A stretch of 46,485 nt of DNA from an uncultured marine group III euryarchaeote (GTDB lineage Archaea; Thermoplasmatota; Poseidoniia; MGIII; CG-Epi1): positions 1 to 46,485 of the forward strand of contig CACALG010000003.1 of the NCBI GenBank assembly GCA_902533295.1, in the 5' to 3' direction. Shown in pieces: positions 35,701 to 43,582 of the stretch. The notes beneath the pieces are model-generated. The model searched no databases. It saw nothing but the letters and a program-made list of their open reading frames with translations, and was not told the DNA's origin. Position 1 is the first letter of the stretch; each line of letters begins with the position of its first letter. A program made the position numbers and the translations under genes.

Positions 35701-38700
35701 CATTATCGAAAGTAAGGCCACCACTAAGAATCATACTTTCACCAGGATAGAAGTGCACATTATCTGATTGAACTGAAACAATTGATTGTTGAAATATTAA
35801 GGATGTTTGTGATTCACTAGAGCCTGAATGAAGATCATCACCTGCAAATTCAGCAGACCATGTTAGGTTTCCTAATTCGTGAGTAGATGGAATACTATAT
35901 GTGTAAACAAAATCTCCATCTAGTTCTGTAGTGACTGTTGCTATTGAGACTCCGTCCCATAATAGATTTACACTCTGTTCTGAAAGTGGCTGACCTAAGT
36001 GATCTTGAAGTTCACCTTCCAAAGTTACATTCTGGCCTCTAGTAAGCTTAAGTGAATCATCATCAAGCTCTATCGAACTTGTTCCGAGAACCGTGAAGTC
36101 TAGATTAACACGCTCATCAGGTAGTGTAGCACTTTCACTATTGAAAGTAACAATTATTGTGTAATTTCCTGCTGCTAAATCTGTTGGAATAAATGATTGA
36201 GTAGTCCAGTTAATTTCAGCGACACTGAATTGAGTTAGTTCAAATCCTGCAATTTCAATGGTAATAGTTCCATTCGATATTGCTACATTGTCAACAGTTC
36301 CATTAACCCAAAATTGATTACCTATGTATTCTTTTGAAGGAGAAAGTTCTGCAGTTAGATTAACTGTTGATTCAAGTATAATTAAACTTGCAGTTTCCTC
36401 TGTCTCATAGAGGTATGTTGATCCTCTAAAAAGAGACTCTATAGTATAACCATCATCTGCGTCAGGTTGCCCTTCTTCAGGTACAGTCCAACTAAAAACA
36501 AAATTTCCAAGTTCATCTGTTGTTGTAGTTCCTATATCACACCTAAATCGATTATCTCTATTACAGCGATTAGGGTTCCAGTGTTTTGGAGATTCCCAAA
36601 TTTCAAACTCGATCTCTTCTCCTTCAACAGGTACTCCACCCAAATCCAGTAGACTTCCTGAAATTACTAATTCTTGGCCTTTACCTACAGATTCTGGAGT
36701 ATTAAGTACAAGACTAGTAGATGAAAATACTTCTATTTCTTCAGGTCCATCAACACCCAAGAAACCTTGTTCATAGGATGCTGCGTAAATTTCATTCACT
36801 CCAGGCAGAGCCACTAAAAAGTCAGTTATATTAAAATCAAAATTACCTGAGGAATCTGTTAATGTTTGACCTATCTCAAATGGAGGTTTAGTATGATCCT
36901 TGTCCCACATACCAAATCCAATATTGAAATCAGGTAAACGCGTGCCATTTTGATTCTCAGCATAGCCAATGATTCGAATCGTTTCTCCTTTGTCTACTTC
37001 ATCATCGGGTGTAATTTCTGTAATTACTATCGTAACAGCCTCTCCAGTCATATTGTCAATGTCATCAGGATCCATTTCATCAAAATCAAAAGTATCTCCC
37101 TCATCTTCGTCTTCATCAGGTCTATCTAATGTGTTACTAGTTCCAGTTCCACCTAAATCAATCCTCTTCCAATGACTTGCTGAGAATGTTTCGTTGTCCT
37201 CTGGAACATAAACCTCAACAAAGGCATGAGCCTCATTAGAAACATATCTAGTCGGAGCTCCTAATGCTAATGCAGTAACAAAGAATCCAAATGAACGGTG
37301 TCTACAGGCACCAATTCCATTTATACAAATGGATTGATAAACATCCCAAGGTTCCTCTGCATCTGGAACATCTCCATCACCTTCAATAAAAGCGGAAAAG
37401 TACCATGTTAGATTATTAATTATTAAAGCTAAATTAGTTTCTGGAGTTCCATTCTCTGGCCAGAGCCAATAAAGTGGTTCATTTGCAATCGTACCATTGT
37501 CATGCTTGTATTGTAAAAAATCCTTCACATTTTCCTTAACTTGATTTGCTCCATTAATTGGCCTTATTGCTTCTTCAGGAAGGTCATCAAGTGTTAAATC
37601 ATCTGAAATAGGTCTATTGAAATACGAACCATTGGTGCCCATTCTATATTTCAAATCTATTACTATATTTTCGCTACCTTGAACATAGTAATTATCGGCC
37701 CCATCCTTGAAAAAACTGATAGTTACGCCAGTAGCATTCGGATCATAATCTATAATATCTGCATCAGGAGAAACTGAAGGAATTCTGGTATAATCGCTGG
37801 TAGTTACCTCGATACCCATCCATATCCAACCTTCAAAAATGTTTGAATAACCTTCATAATTTGTTGGGAAAATCTCATACTTATCAGAATCATAATTGTA
37901 CATTGTATACATTTGATTAGGATCCGAGGCCTGATCGTCGTAAAGTAATCCATCCATAGCATTCCATCTTTTAGCAGTGCCAAGAACAGGATCAAAGATT
38001 TCGTAAATCGTTACATTACCATCTGTGGCACCTGTATCTGGGTTACCTTCATCATCATCTCCAGGATCGACTGGTGGAGGATCTTCACCGTCTGGATCTC
38101 CATCATCATCACTATCTTCATCACAAGGATCTGTCCCTTCTTGATACTCTCTGAGATTGTCAGAACCATCACCATCAGGATCATCGAACTTGTCACTACC
38201 ATCAGTTGGATTCAGTCCACAACCATCAACTCTATCTGAGTAGAAATCCTCCCAACCATCTGGCATCCCATCCTGATCTGTGTCAGCATTGAAAGGATCT
38301 GTGTCCCAATAAAATTCAAAACTATTTTCAAGTGAATCACTATCAGAGTCTAATGAATCATCTGAAGAATTACGTGGATTAAAACCATAGTAGACTTCCC
38401 AACCATCCCAAGCTCCACCATCATCTGTATCTTCATCATTAGGATTAGTATTATTGTGATACTCTTCTAAATTCGTATACTTCTCTTCATCTGAGATTAC
38501 TCCATCTCTATTTGCATCATATCCATCACCATCATTGTCGTCATCACTATCTGGATCATTGGGATCAGAAGCACTAACTGGTAGGGTTGCTAATGGTGAA
38601 ATAAGCATTAGAGCGACCAAAAACAATGCCAATATCTTCTTCGCAAACACTTTCTCACCTACGCGTAGAATTCCGGCTCTTTGTAAATAAAGGTATTGGG

Positions 38701-38713
38701 CTGAATTATACAT
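32708..38713 (-). CDS. Giant secreted transglutaminase-like protein with Ig-like repeats, membrane anchor and DUF4129-like tail
   Basis: A 2001-residue protein read from ATG 38713, which overlaps the upstream stop as TGATG. A signal peptide (about 25-50) leads into thrombospondin-3-like acidic repeats (about 52-215), then a transglutaminase-like domain with C470 (GACRHRSFGFF), H496 (EAHAFVEVYV) and D519 (KRIDLGG) as the triad. An acidic linker near 535-565 follows. Next come about 13 Ig-like repeats of about 90-95 residues (pattern: G-x-x-L-x-D-x-x-G-x-P then a DSNG turn and a Y-L-P end). A membrane helix (about 1862-1884) precedes a 115-residue cytoplasmic tail with SYKEMCKILQGYG and FETVREFQKAL, resembling DUF4129. 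Confidence 0.88.
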   Translation of the reverse strand: MYNSAQYLYLQRAGILRVGEKVFAKKILALFLVALMLISPLATLPVSASDPNDPDSDDDNDGDGYDANRDGVISDEEKYTNLEEYHNNTNPNDEDTDDGGAWDGWEVYYGFNPRNSSDDSLDSDSDSLENSFEFYWDTDPFNADTDQDGMPDGWEDFYSDRVDGCGLNPTDGSDKFDDPDGDGSDNLREYQEGTDPCDEDSDDDGDPDGEDPPPVDPGDDDEGNPDTGATDGNVTIYEIFDPVLGTAKRWNAMDGLLYDDQASDPNQMYTMYNYDSDKYEIFPTNYEGYSNIFEGWIWMGIEVTTSDYTRIPSVSPDADIIDYDPNATGVTISFFKDGADNYYVQGSENIVIDLKYRMGTNGSYFNRPISDDLTLDDLPEEAIRPINGANQVKENVKDFLQYKHDNGTIANEPLYWLWPENGTPETNLALIINNLTWYFSAFIEGDGDVPDAEEPWDVYQSICINGIGACRHRSFGFFVTALALGAPTRYVSNEAHAFVEVYVPEDNETFSASHWKRIDLGGTGTSNTLDRPDEDEDEGDTFDFDEMDPDDIDNMTGEAVTIVITEITPDDEVDKGETIRIIGYAENQNGTRLPDFNIGFGMWDKDHTKPPFEIGQTLTDSSGNFDFNITDFLVALPGVNEIYAASYEQGFLGVDGPEEIEVFSSTSLVLNTPESVGKGQELVISGSLLDLGGVPVEGEEIEFEIWESPKHWNPNRCNRDNRFRCDIGTTTTDELGNFVFSWTVPEEGQPDADDGYTIESLFRGSTYLYETEETASLIILESTVNLTAELSPSKEYIGNQFWVNGTVDNVAISNGTITIEIAGFELTQFSVAEINWTTQSFIPTDLAAGNYTIIVTFNSESATLPDERVNLDFTVLGTSSIELDDDSLKLTRGQNVTLEGELQDHLGQPLSEQSVNLLWDGVSIATVTTELDGDFVYTYSIPSTHELGNLTWSAEFAGDDLHSGSSESQTSLIFQQSIVSVQSDNVHFYPGESMILSGGLTFDNGTQLPGVLAIYFDGNYLQSFQTNGTFSFEYTPDSSYLDVGVHTIEIKYNEADYNLEDLANTDVYLHRKVFLTMEEQQVLRDSEITMTGFARDETSLGIAGIDLSFIWGENTLDEVSTTNFGGSYSKTYLVPNAQVLGKVDVQVFFDNTTAPYYDNASKTVKFTVVSETIINLPDLEIIRGETVWFNGTIFDDRGQAVEEIEVNVFWDDEYLTRVTGDSNGTFSFVCPEDNSCSDSNHPVGVIPVELSFGGFGYYLPATFVANYTIWGHTNITITDSSSIVVAGENVTFTGFIENDLQIPLDREVTILWDGITRTKVNSINGDFSGTFVVPSNTIAGNHTLTALINDQNFLRGSSDDTEILVMRETEVTVQWLGGFRNSSSIVSGYLRDVVGVGLPNHQLDVYFDGEYVGNVTTGESGIFSYDLFTDKNTELGPHNVAIVFEGSYLYLSSENDVDSEILAHTFFTTESLEVFRLQEFNLTGYLIDDLGNPMPNQPINVTFVGTTYQLFTDSEGYVVKNITLSSNHALGLYTAQWAFNGQGYYLPTSTDQSIAVIAKTFISLDSDKSVVTVGDSFGFNGRIVDDVGNPLSTNLNFLFHGQYVDTLLTDSDGRFSHEYMVPHYTEAGANTVTVQYVAEEFYLPSSSILMIQVKHDTRIEMDEFDGLLNSTIPITGFVYDKADRPIEGLNVRLVMNSNFLPDSEFLPIDGVTDSNGQFTIPLEVPFGTTLGYHNLSVTFAGNNEYHLNSTESRIFIMGETQIILSIPSTLEYQQAYSGHISLQTLDGSPVSGAPLLVAFQPNGVTSMVITDSNGSATFQSIFSGNESVPVNVKVTYTGDEHYLGNEVESTIIYRPPTQASNYSLWIVLAATLIGGSGVMLGWKWYRDRHLREIRRILESTALALEANMDYRDSVVHSYKEMCKILQGYGYLRQHFETVREFQKALEQALPLNHASVSNLTLLYEEADYTTKSLDDDHRLNAVSSLRTIIESLDTTSEIIEE

Positions 38714-41637
38714 CAATTATCTGCCTCAAATCCGTCGCTCATTCCATCGTCATCTGTATCAGGATCCCAAGGATTTGTTTGGGCTTCTTCCTCACGCCAA
38801 TTAGGGAAATTGTGCCAAACACCCTCCCAATCTTCCCAACCATCATTATCATAATCAAGAAAACCATCAACTGAATCTAAAGGATTCAAGGTTCGTGTTT
38901 CATTATCAGGTCTGTTGTCATTCCAATATATTTCCCATCCATCAGTACAGTTATCGCCATCAGTATCTGCCTTAACGGGATTAGTGTCCATCAAAAATTC
39001 TTCATAGTTAGTAAACTTTTCATCCGGTGATAATTCACCGTCCCTATCTGAATCATAACCATCGGCATCTGAATCCCAGTCCCTGTCATCTGCCGATCTA
39101 GGATTTAGACCATAATAGCCCTCCCAACCATCAATCATACCATCACCATCTGTATCATTATTATTTGGGTCTGTACCATTCAAATACTCTTCATAATTTG
39201 TAAATTTCTCCCACTGTTCAATAGTACCATTTCTATCGAAATCCCAACCGTCATTATCTAAATCTGTTTCACCATCACTTGGGTCGAAAGGATCTAAACC
39301 ATGTAACAGTTCCCAACCATCTGGCATACCATCTCCATCTGAATCAGGATTTGAAGGATCTGTGACATAACCATCTTCTCCAAAAACGCATTCCTCTCCA
39401 TCACTAATGAGATCTCCATCCGTGTCTCTCAGCAAAGGATTCGAACCTGTTATGTTATCCATACTGTATACATTTTCCACAAAACCATCTACACGTGAAT
39501 TATCAAATTCATACAAATTTATTAATGAATCATTATCGGAATCATCGTTTGCATCGCTAGAATTTAATGGTTGAAGATCCCAATAAACTTCCCAACCGTC
39601 TGACATACCATCGCCATCTGTATCTCCATTTGTTGGATCTGTACCATTCCTATATTCATACAAATTAGCATATAATTCAAATTCTGTTACATTGTCATTC
39701 CAGTCTGCATCAAAACTATCTCCATCTAAATCAAGCAATGCATCCTCAGGATCAAGAGGATTTAATCCATATTTAACTTCCCATCCATCTGGCATACCGT
39801 CTCCGTCTGTATCACTTACTGTAGGATCTGTCAAATGAATGAACAATTCTTGACCATCTAACAGTCCATCACCATCTGTATCATTATTGTTTGGATGTGT
39901 TGTAGTTATATTATCAACTTCAATGTAAGGGCCTGCTGCCGTGTTATTGTACTCAAGTCTATTGATTACTCCATCATTATCTGTATCATAATTAGCATCT
40001 AAAGGATTCAGAGGGTTTAGACCGTAGAGCCATTCCCACCCATCCAGCATTCCGTCAGCATCAGTATCTGCAATGTAGGGGTGTGTATCTGCTTGAAATT
40101 CTAGTAAATTGTTGTGTTCTTCATCTTCTTCTAAAGTTCCATTGTAATTTGCATCAAAACCGTCTTCATCATTATCTACAGTCGAATCATAAGCATCAAG
40201 AGGATTCATATTGTAATAAACTTCCCAACCATCCCACATTCCATCACTATCTGTATCATTATTATTTGGTGCAGTATTATTCATAAATTCCTCAAGATTA
40301 GTATATTTTTCAGACTGAGTCACAAATCCATCACGATTACTATCATAACCATCGTTATCATAATCCTGATTGGCGTCACCAGAATTAGTTGGGTCCAAGT
40401 TGTAATAGCCTTCCCAACCATCTGGCATACCATCGCCATCTGTATCATTATTGGTAGGGTCTGTGCCATTAAGATATTCTTGAAGATTAGTGAACCACTC
40501 ATCACTAGTTATGTTGAAATTATAGTCGAAATCCCAACCATCATTATCTAAATCCTGATTTGCATCCAAGGCTGAAATTGGATTTAATCCATATTTCACT
40601 TCCCAGCCATCAGGCATACCATCTCCATCTGTGTCATTGCTTGTTGGATCTGTCAAATAATTGAATAACTCATCATTGTCTGAAATTGTATCTCCATCTG
40701 TATCATTATGGTCAGGCCTTGTAGTGAAGATTCCATCATTATCAACCCACCCTGTGTTGACTAAACTGTTATTATATTCATAAACATTAACAAGAGAATC
40801 TCCTTCTTTATCCTCAAAATTATCTGAAGGTCTTAAAGGTTCCAAACCAAAATAAACTTCCCAGCCATCATGCATCGTATCTCCGTCAGTATCTTTCAAA
40901 AGAGGATTAGTATCATTATAATACTCCATGTAATTGAAGTATCTTTCCTCATATTCTAATTCTGAGTTGAAATTGGAGTCCCAACCGTCTGCATCAGAGT
41001 CATACCAAGCATCTGCTGAAACCAAGGGATCTAGGCCATAATATAATTCCCAACCATCTGGCATCTTATCTCCATCTGTATCAAACTCCCAAGGATTGGT
41101 GCCTGCTAAATATTCTTCTAAATTTGTATGTTTTTCTTCTGAATTTACGTATGTATCTCGACTGGCATCATACCCATCTTCATCTCTATCATCATCTGCA
41201 TCAGAAGGTAAATGTGGATTAAAATTGTAATACACTTCCCATCCATCAGGTATTCCATCATCATCTGTATCCATGTCCGTTGGATCTGTACTATTTCCTA
41301 CTACTAAATCCATTTCATATTCCATTAAATTAGTGAAATATTCTTCAACTTCTAGAATTCCATTTCTATTCCTATCATGACCATCACCGTCTTTATCTAG
41401 TGAAGCATCGGAAGCATCATAAGGATCTAAACCAAAATCCATCTCCCACCAATCCGGCATTCCATCATTGTCACTATCTTTAGTTGGCAAATTTGAATCA
41501 GTAGTTGCAGACTGTGCATCGATATGTTGTGATGATTTGAAGGATACGAGAGGAGAAAAAGGCAGAGCTGCAAGTAGCATTATTACAACTGCTAAGACGA
41601 CATAGCGTCGACCTCCACTGGGAACTGGGTCTGCCAT
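38713..41637 (-). CDS. Secreted thrombospondin type 3-like repeat protein
   Basis: A 974-residue acidic protein with an N-terminal membrane segment or signal (about 11-30) and then almost nothing but repeats. Thirteen units of about 62-67 residues and a partial fourteenth carry the core DTDGDGMPDGWEVYYGLNP, a spaced D-x-D-x-D-G-x-D calcium-type loop, and a TNLEEYLNGTDP end. Repeats 4, 8 and 10 are followed by an extra 23-30-residue half unit containing the core-like DTDGDxxxDxxE. No catalytic domain or clear C-terminal anchor is visible. It probably is a calcium-stabilised rod on the outer surface. It is the first gene of the six-gene run. Confidence 0.9.
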   Translation of the reverse strand: MADPVPSGGRRYVVLAVVIMLLAALPFSPLVSFKSSQHIDAQSATTDSNLPTKDSDNDGMPDWWEMDFGLDPYDASDASLDKDGDGHDRNRNGILEVEEYFTNLMEYEMDLVVGNSTDPTDMDTDDDGIPDGWEVYYNFNPHLPSDADDDRDEDGYDASRDTYVNSEEKHTNLEEYLAGTNPWEFDTDGDKMPDGWELYYGLDPLVSADAWYDSDADGWDSNFNSELEYEERYFNYMEYYNDTNPLLKDTDGDTMHDGWEVYFGLEPLRPSDNFEDKEGDSLVNVYEYNNSLVNTGWVDNDGIFTTRPDHNDTDGDTISDNDELFNYLTDPTSNDTDGDGMPDGWEVKYGLNPISALDANQDLDNDGWDFDYNFNITSDEWFTNLQEYLNGTDPTNNDTDGDGMPDGWEGYYNLDPTNSGDANQDYDNDGYDSNRDGFVTQSEKYTNLEEFMNNTAPNNNDTDSDGMWDGWEVYYNMNPLDAYDSTVDNDEDGFDANYNGTLEEDEEHNNLLEFQADTHPYIADTDADGMLDGWEWLYGLNPLNPLDANYDTDNDGVINRLEYNNTAAGPYIEVDNITTTHPNNNDTDGDGLLDGQELFIHLTDPTVSDTDGDGMPDGWEVKYGLNPLDPEDALLDLDGDSFDADWNDNVTEFELYANLYEYRNGTDPTNGDTDGDGMSDGWEVYWDLQPLNSSDANDDSDNDSLINLYEFDNSRVDGFVENVYSMDNITGSNPLLRDTDGDLISDGEECVFGEDGYVTDPSNPDSDGDGMPDGWELLHGLDPFDPSDGETDLDNDGWDFDRNGTIEQWEKFTNYEEYLNGTDPNNNDTDGDGMIDGWEGYYGLNPRSADDRDWDSDADGYDSDRDGELSPDEKFTNYEEFLMDTNPVKADTDGDNCTDGWEIYWNDNRPDNETRTLNPLDSVDGFLDYDNDGWEDWEGVWHNFPNWREEEAQTNPWDPDTDDDGMSDGFEADN
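38716..41540 (-). repeat. Coding tandem repeats, about 63 residues (about 190 bases) per unit
   Basis: The repeated amino-acid motif is clear, while the DNA copies are diverged, so slippage is old or selection acts on protein. The best-kept nucleotide block encodes DGMPDGWE (for example near 39320, 39790, 40425 and 40610). Related acidic repeats continue into the next gene, around 38090-38560. Confidence 0.85.
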
Positions 41638-41659
41638 ACTAAGTCAGTCTAGAACTGGG

Positions 41660-41668
41660 CTATAAAGG
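41660..41668 (-). promoter_or_regulatory. TATA element of the six-gene surface unit
   Basis: CCTTTATAG on the minus strand lies about 26 bases before ATG 41637. No comparable element appears at the later gene junctions, which supports one long transcript. Confidence 0.5.
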
Positions 41669-41674
41669 GTTCAT

Positions 41675-42763
41675 TCATAGTGGTAAAAACACCAGATCAC
41701 GAGGTAAAGTAGTCAAACTTAAGGCAGTATCTTGTTCTAAGTAAATATCATCCTCAATTCGAATACCTCCCAAATTTGGTATATATATTCCAGGTTCTAT
41801 AGTAAAAGTCATACCTTCTTTCAATACAAAATTGTTATCTGGTTTAATGTAAGGTTCCTCATGAATCTCAAGGCCTAAACCATGCCCTGTCCTATGTGTA
41901 AAATATTTTCCAAAACCTGCACTGTCAATAATTTCTCTAGCTGCATTATCTACTAATCCTGCTTGAACTCCTGGTTTCGCTAATTTTCTTGCTGTAGAAT
42001 TGGCATTTTTGACTGCATCATAAGCGCTCTGAAGTTTAGAATTTATCTCATTCCCAAGTGCAAATGTTCTAGTTATGTCAGAAAAATATCCTTCATAATT
42101 GGCTCCCCAATCAATAATGATTAGATCACCTTTCTCAAATTCTTTATCAACTGGAAAATGGTGTGGATTAGCTGCATTAATTCCAGAAGCAACTATTGGA
42201 GAAAATGGTAATTCTGACTCTGAACCGTTTCGAAGCAACTCTATGACTAAGTCTGAAGCAAACTCTTTCTCAGTAATGCCTGGTTTTATTTTATGAATCG
42301 TGGATTCTAATGATTTCTGTGCAATCTCAACTGCCTTAACCATACATTCTTTTTCTTTTTTGGATTTTGTCATTCGTAGTTGAGCAAAGACATCAATTAC
42401 ATCAACAAATTTTGTAGCAATATTTGTTGTCTGTAATAAATCTAATTCAAGATGGCGTATAGTTCTTGATTCAATACCTAATTCTGTAAAATTGATGTTA
42501 TCTGAAAATTGCCTAAAAGCTTTGTTTGGCCCATCTTTGTCATCATAAGTAATACAATCTGCATCTAAACCTAAAACTTTAGCGCTTTCTAATTCAGGAA
42601 GAATAAAAGTTGATTTATTTTGTTCAATAATAAGAACAACGGGCCTCTCACTCAAATGGAATTTGGTTCCTGTAAGATATGACATATTAGGACCTGGAAC
42701 TACAGCTAAACCTGAGATTGAATTTTCTTGCATCAGTTTTCTCAGCTGTTCAATATTATTCAT
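41675..42763 (-). CDS. pepQ: M24 metallopeptidase, Xaa-Pro dipeptidase/aminopeptidase
   Basis: Cleaves peptides at Xaa-Pro bonds in the cytoplasm. The 362-residue protein has the creatinase-like N-terminal domain (about 1-125) and the pita-bread catalytic domain with all five metal ligands: D218 (IIDWGANY), D229 (FSDITRTF), H294 (GHGLGLE), E323 (TIEPGIY) and E337 (IRIEDD). The H201/H202 pair in NPHHFP is the usual substrate histidine region. Its end is close to the TATA element of the surface unit. The start ATG 42763 is about 25 bases from a TATA-like sequence shared with the divergent nuclease gene. Confidence 0.94.
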   Translation of the reverse strand: MNNIEQLRKLMQENSISGLAVVPGPNMSYLTGTKFHLSERPVVLIIEQNKSTFILPELESAKVLGLDADCITYDDKDGPNKAFRQFSDNINFTELGIESRTIRHLELDLLQTTNIATKFVDVIDVFAQLRMTKSKKEKECMVKAVEIAQKSLESTIHKIKPGITEKEFASDLVIELLRNGSESELPFSPIVASGINAANPHHFPVDKEFEKGDLIIIDWGANYEGYFSDITRTFALGNEINSKLQSAYDAVKNANSTARKLAKPGVQAGLVDNAAREIIDSAGFGKYFTHRTGHGLGLEIHEEPYIKPDNNFVLKEGMTFTIEPGIYIPNLGGIRIEDDIYLEQDTALSLTTLPRDLVFLPL

Positions 42764-42783
42764 AATAGCCTATAGACCCTCTC

Positions 42784-42792
42784 TCTTATTAG
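42784..42792. promoter_or_regulatory. Bidirectional TATA-like element
   Basis: TCTTATTAG is the single AT-rich block in the middle of a 48-base gap. Read on either strand (CTTATTAG or CTAATAAG) it resembles a TATA box, with GTG 42812 about 24 bases to one side and ATG 42763 about 25 bases to the other. Confidence 0.55.
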
Positions 42793-42811
42793 CTGACCCC
42801 AATAGCTTCTC

Positions 42812-43582
42812 GTGGATTTAGATACATATTACAAACTTATCGAAGAACTTGAGAAGCATCGAGGCTATGGAGTACATACTGGAGTTGAGGAAGTTTCAAA
42901 AAAAATAGGGCAACCATACGATGCAACCAGAGCTATTAGATCCCAATATTTGCAAAGAAAATCAATTAAGAATCATTACAAAGTGAAAGATAAAGCTGGT
43001 TCACTTTACAAGGAATGGAAGGAAGGGAAAACCTTGAGCGAACTTGCATTACAAGTTGATTTTCCACCAGTATTATTAGCAAACTTTTTGATGCTAAAAA
43101 TGAGATTCTCGAAAAAGAAAACTAAAGAAATAATGAAAAATACAAATTTAGTTAAGAAAAATCTACGATTAAAAAAAGAACTTGATGAAATTATAGGAAG
43201 AGATGAATTATACACTCCAAGATCCCATGATAAGCAATCGGCTGAAGGAAATCGCAGAGAAGATTTAATCGGTGAATGGTTAGATGAAAAAGAAATTGCT
43301 TATTTTACTGAAGAGGATCTTAGAGCGGGGACTGTCGAAGGTAAAACACCTGATTTCTTATTGAAGAAACCAATTAACTGGCATGGAGACGAATACAACT
43401 GGATTGAATCAAAGGCTAGTTTTGGTGATGAATATATTCATCGAAAGAATCATGGCGGTCAGGTGTCGAAATATGTTGAATTATATGGGCAAGGAATTTT
43501 AGTGTATTGGTATGGATATCTTGATTCATTGAAATCTAGAGGTTACACTATAATCGACAGAAAAGAAATGGGCCTCAAATAA
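42812..43582 (+). CDS. TPD-domain nuclease, archaeal homologue of CDIN1 (C15orf41)
   Basis: A 256-residue protein. The C-terminal half carries the TPD motif GKTPDFLLKKPINW (174-187) and NWIESKASFGDEYIH (193-207), a PD-(D/E)xK-type catalytic arrangement (D178; E195 and K197). The N-terminal half (about 1-120) is helical and basic with helix-turn-helix-like segments, probably for DNA binding. In animals CDIN1 binds codanin-1 and is altered in congenital dyserythropoietic anaemia type I; the archaeal role is unknown. The start is GTG 42812. It is convergent with the ThiF gene: its stop abuts that gene's stop. Confidence 0.85.
   Translation: MDLDTYYKLIEELEKHRGYGVHTGVEEVSKKIGQPYDATRAIRSQYLQRKSIKNHYKVKDKAGSLYKEWKEGKTLSELALQVDFPPVLLANFLMLKMRFSKKKTKEIMKNTNLVKKNLRLKKELDEIIGRDELYTPRSHDKQSAEGNRREDLIGEWLDEKEIAYFTEEDLRAGTVEGKTPDFLLKKPINWHGDEYNWIESKASFGDEYIHRKNHGGQVSKYVELYGQGILVYWYGYLDSLKSRGYTIIDRKEMGLK

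Noticed and set aside
38713-41637. Regular repeats resembling a CRISPR or satellite array
   Set aside because: The repeats are in one long coding frame with a conserved calcium-type protein motif, have diverged DNA and lack short direct repeats with unique spacers.
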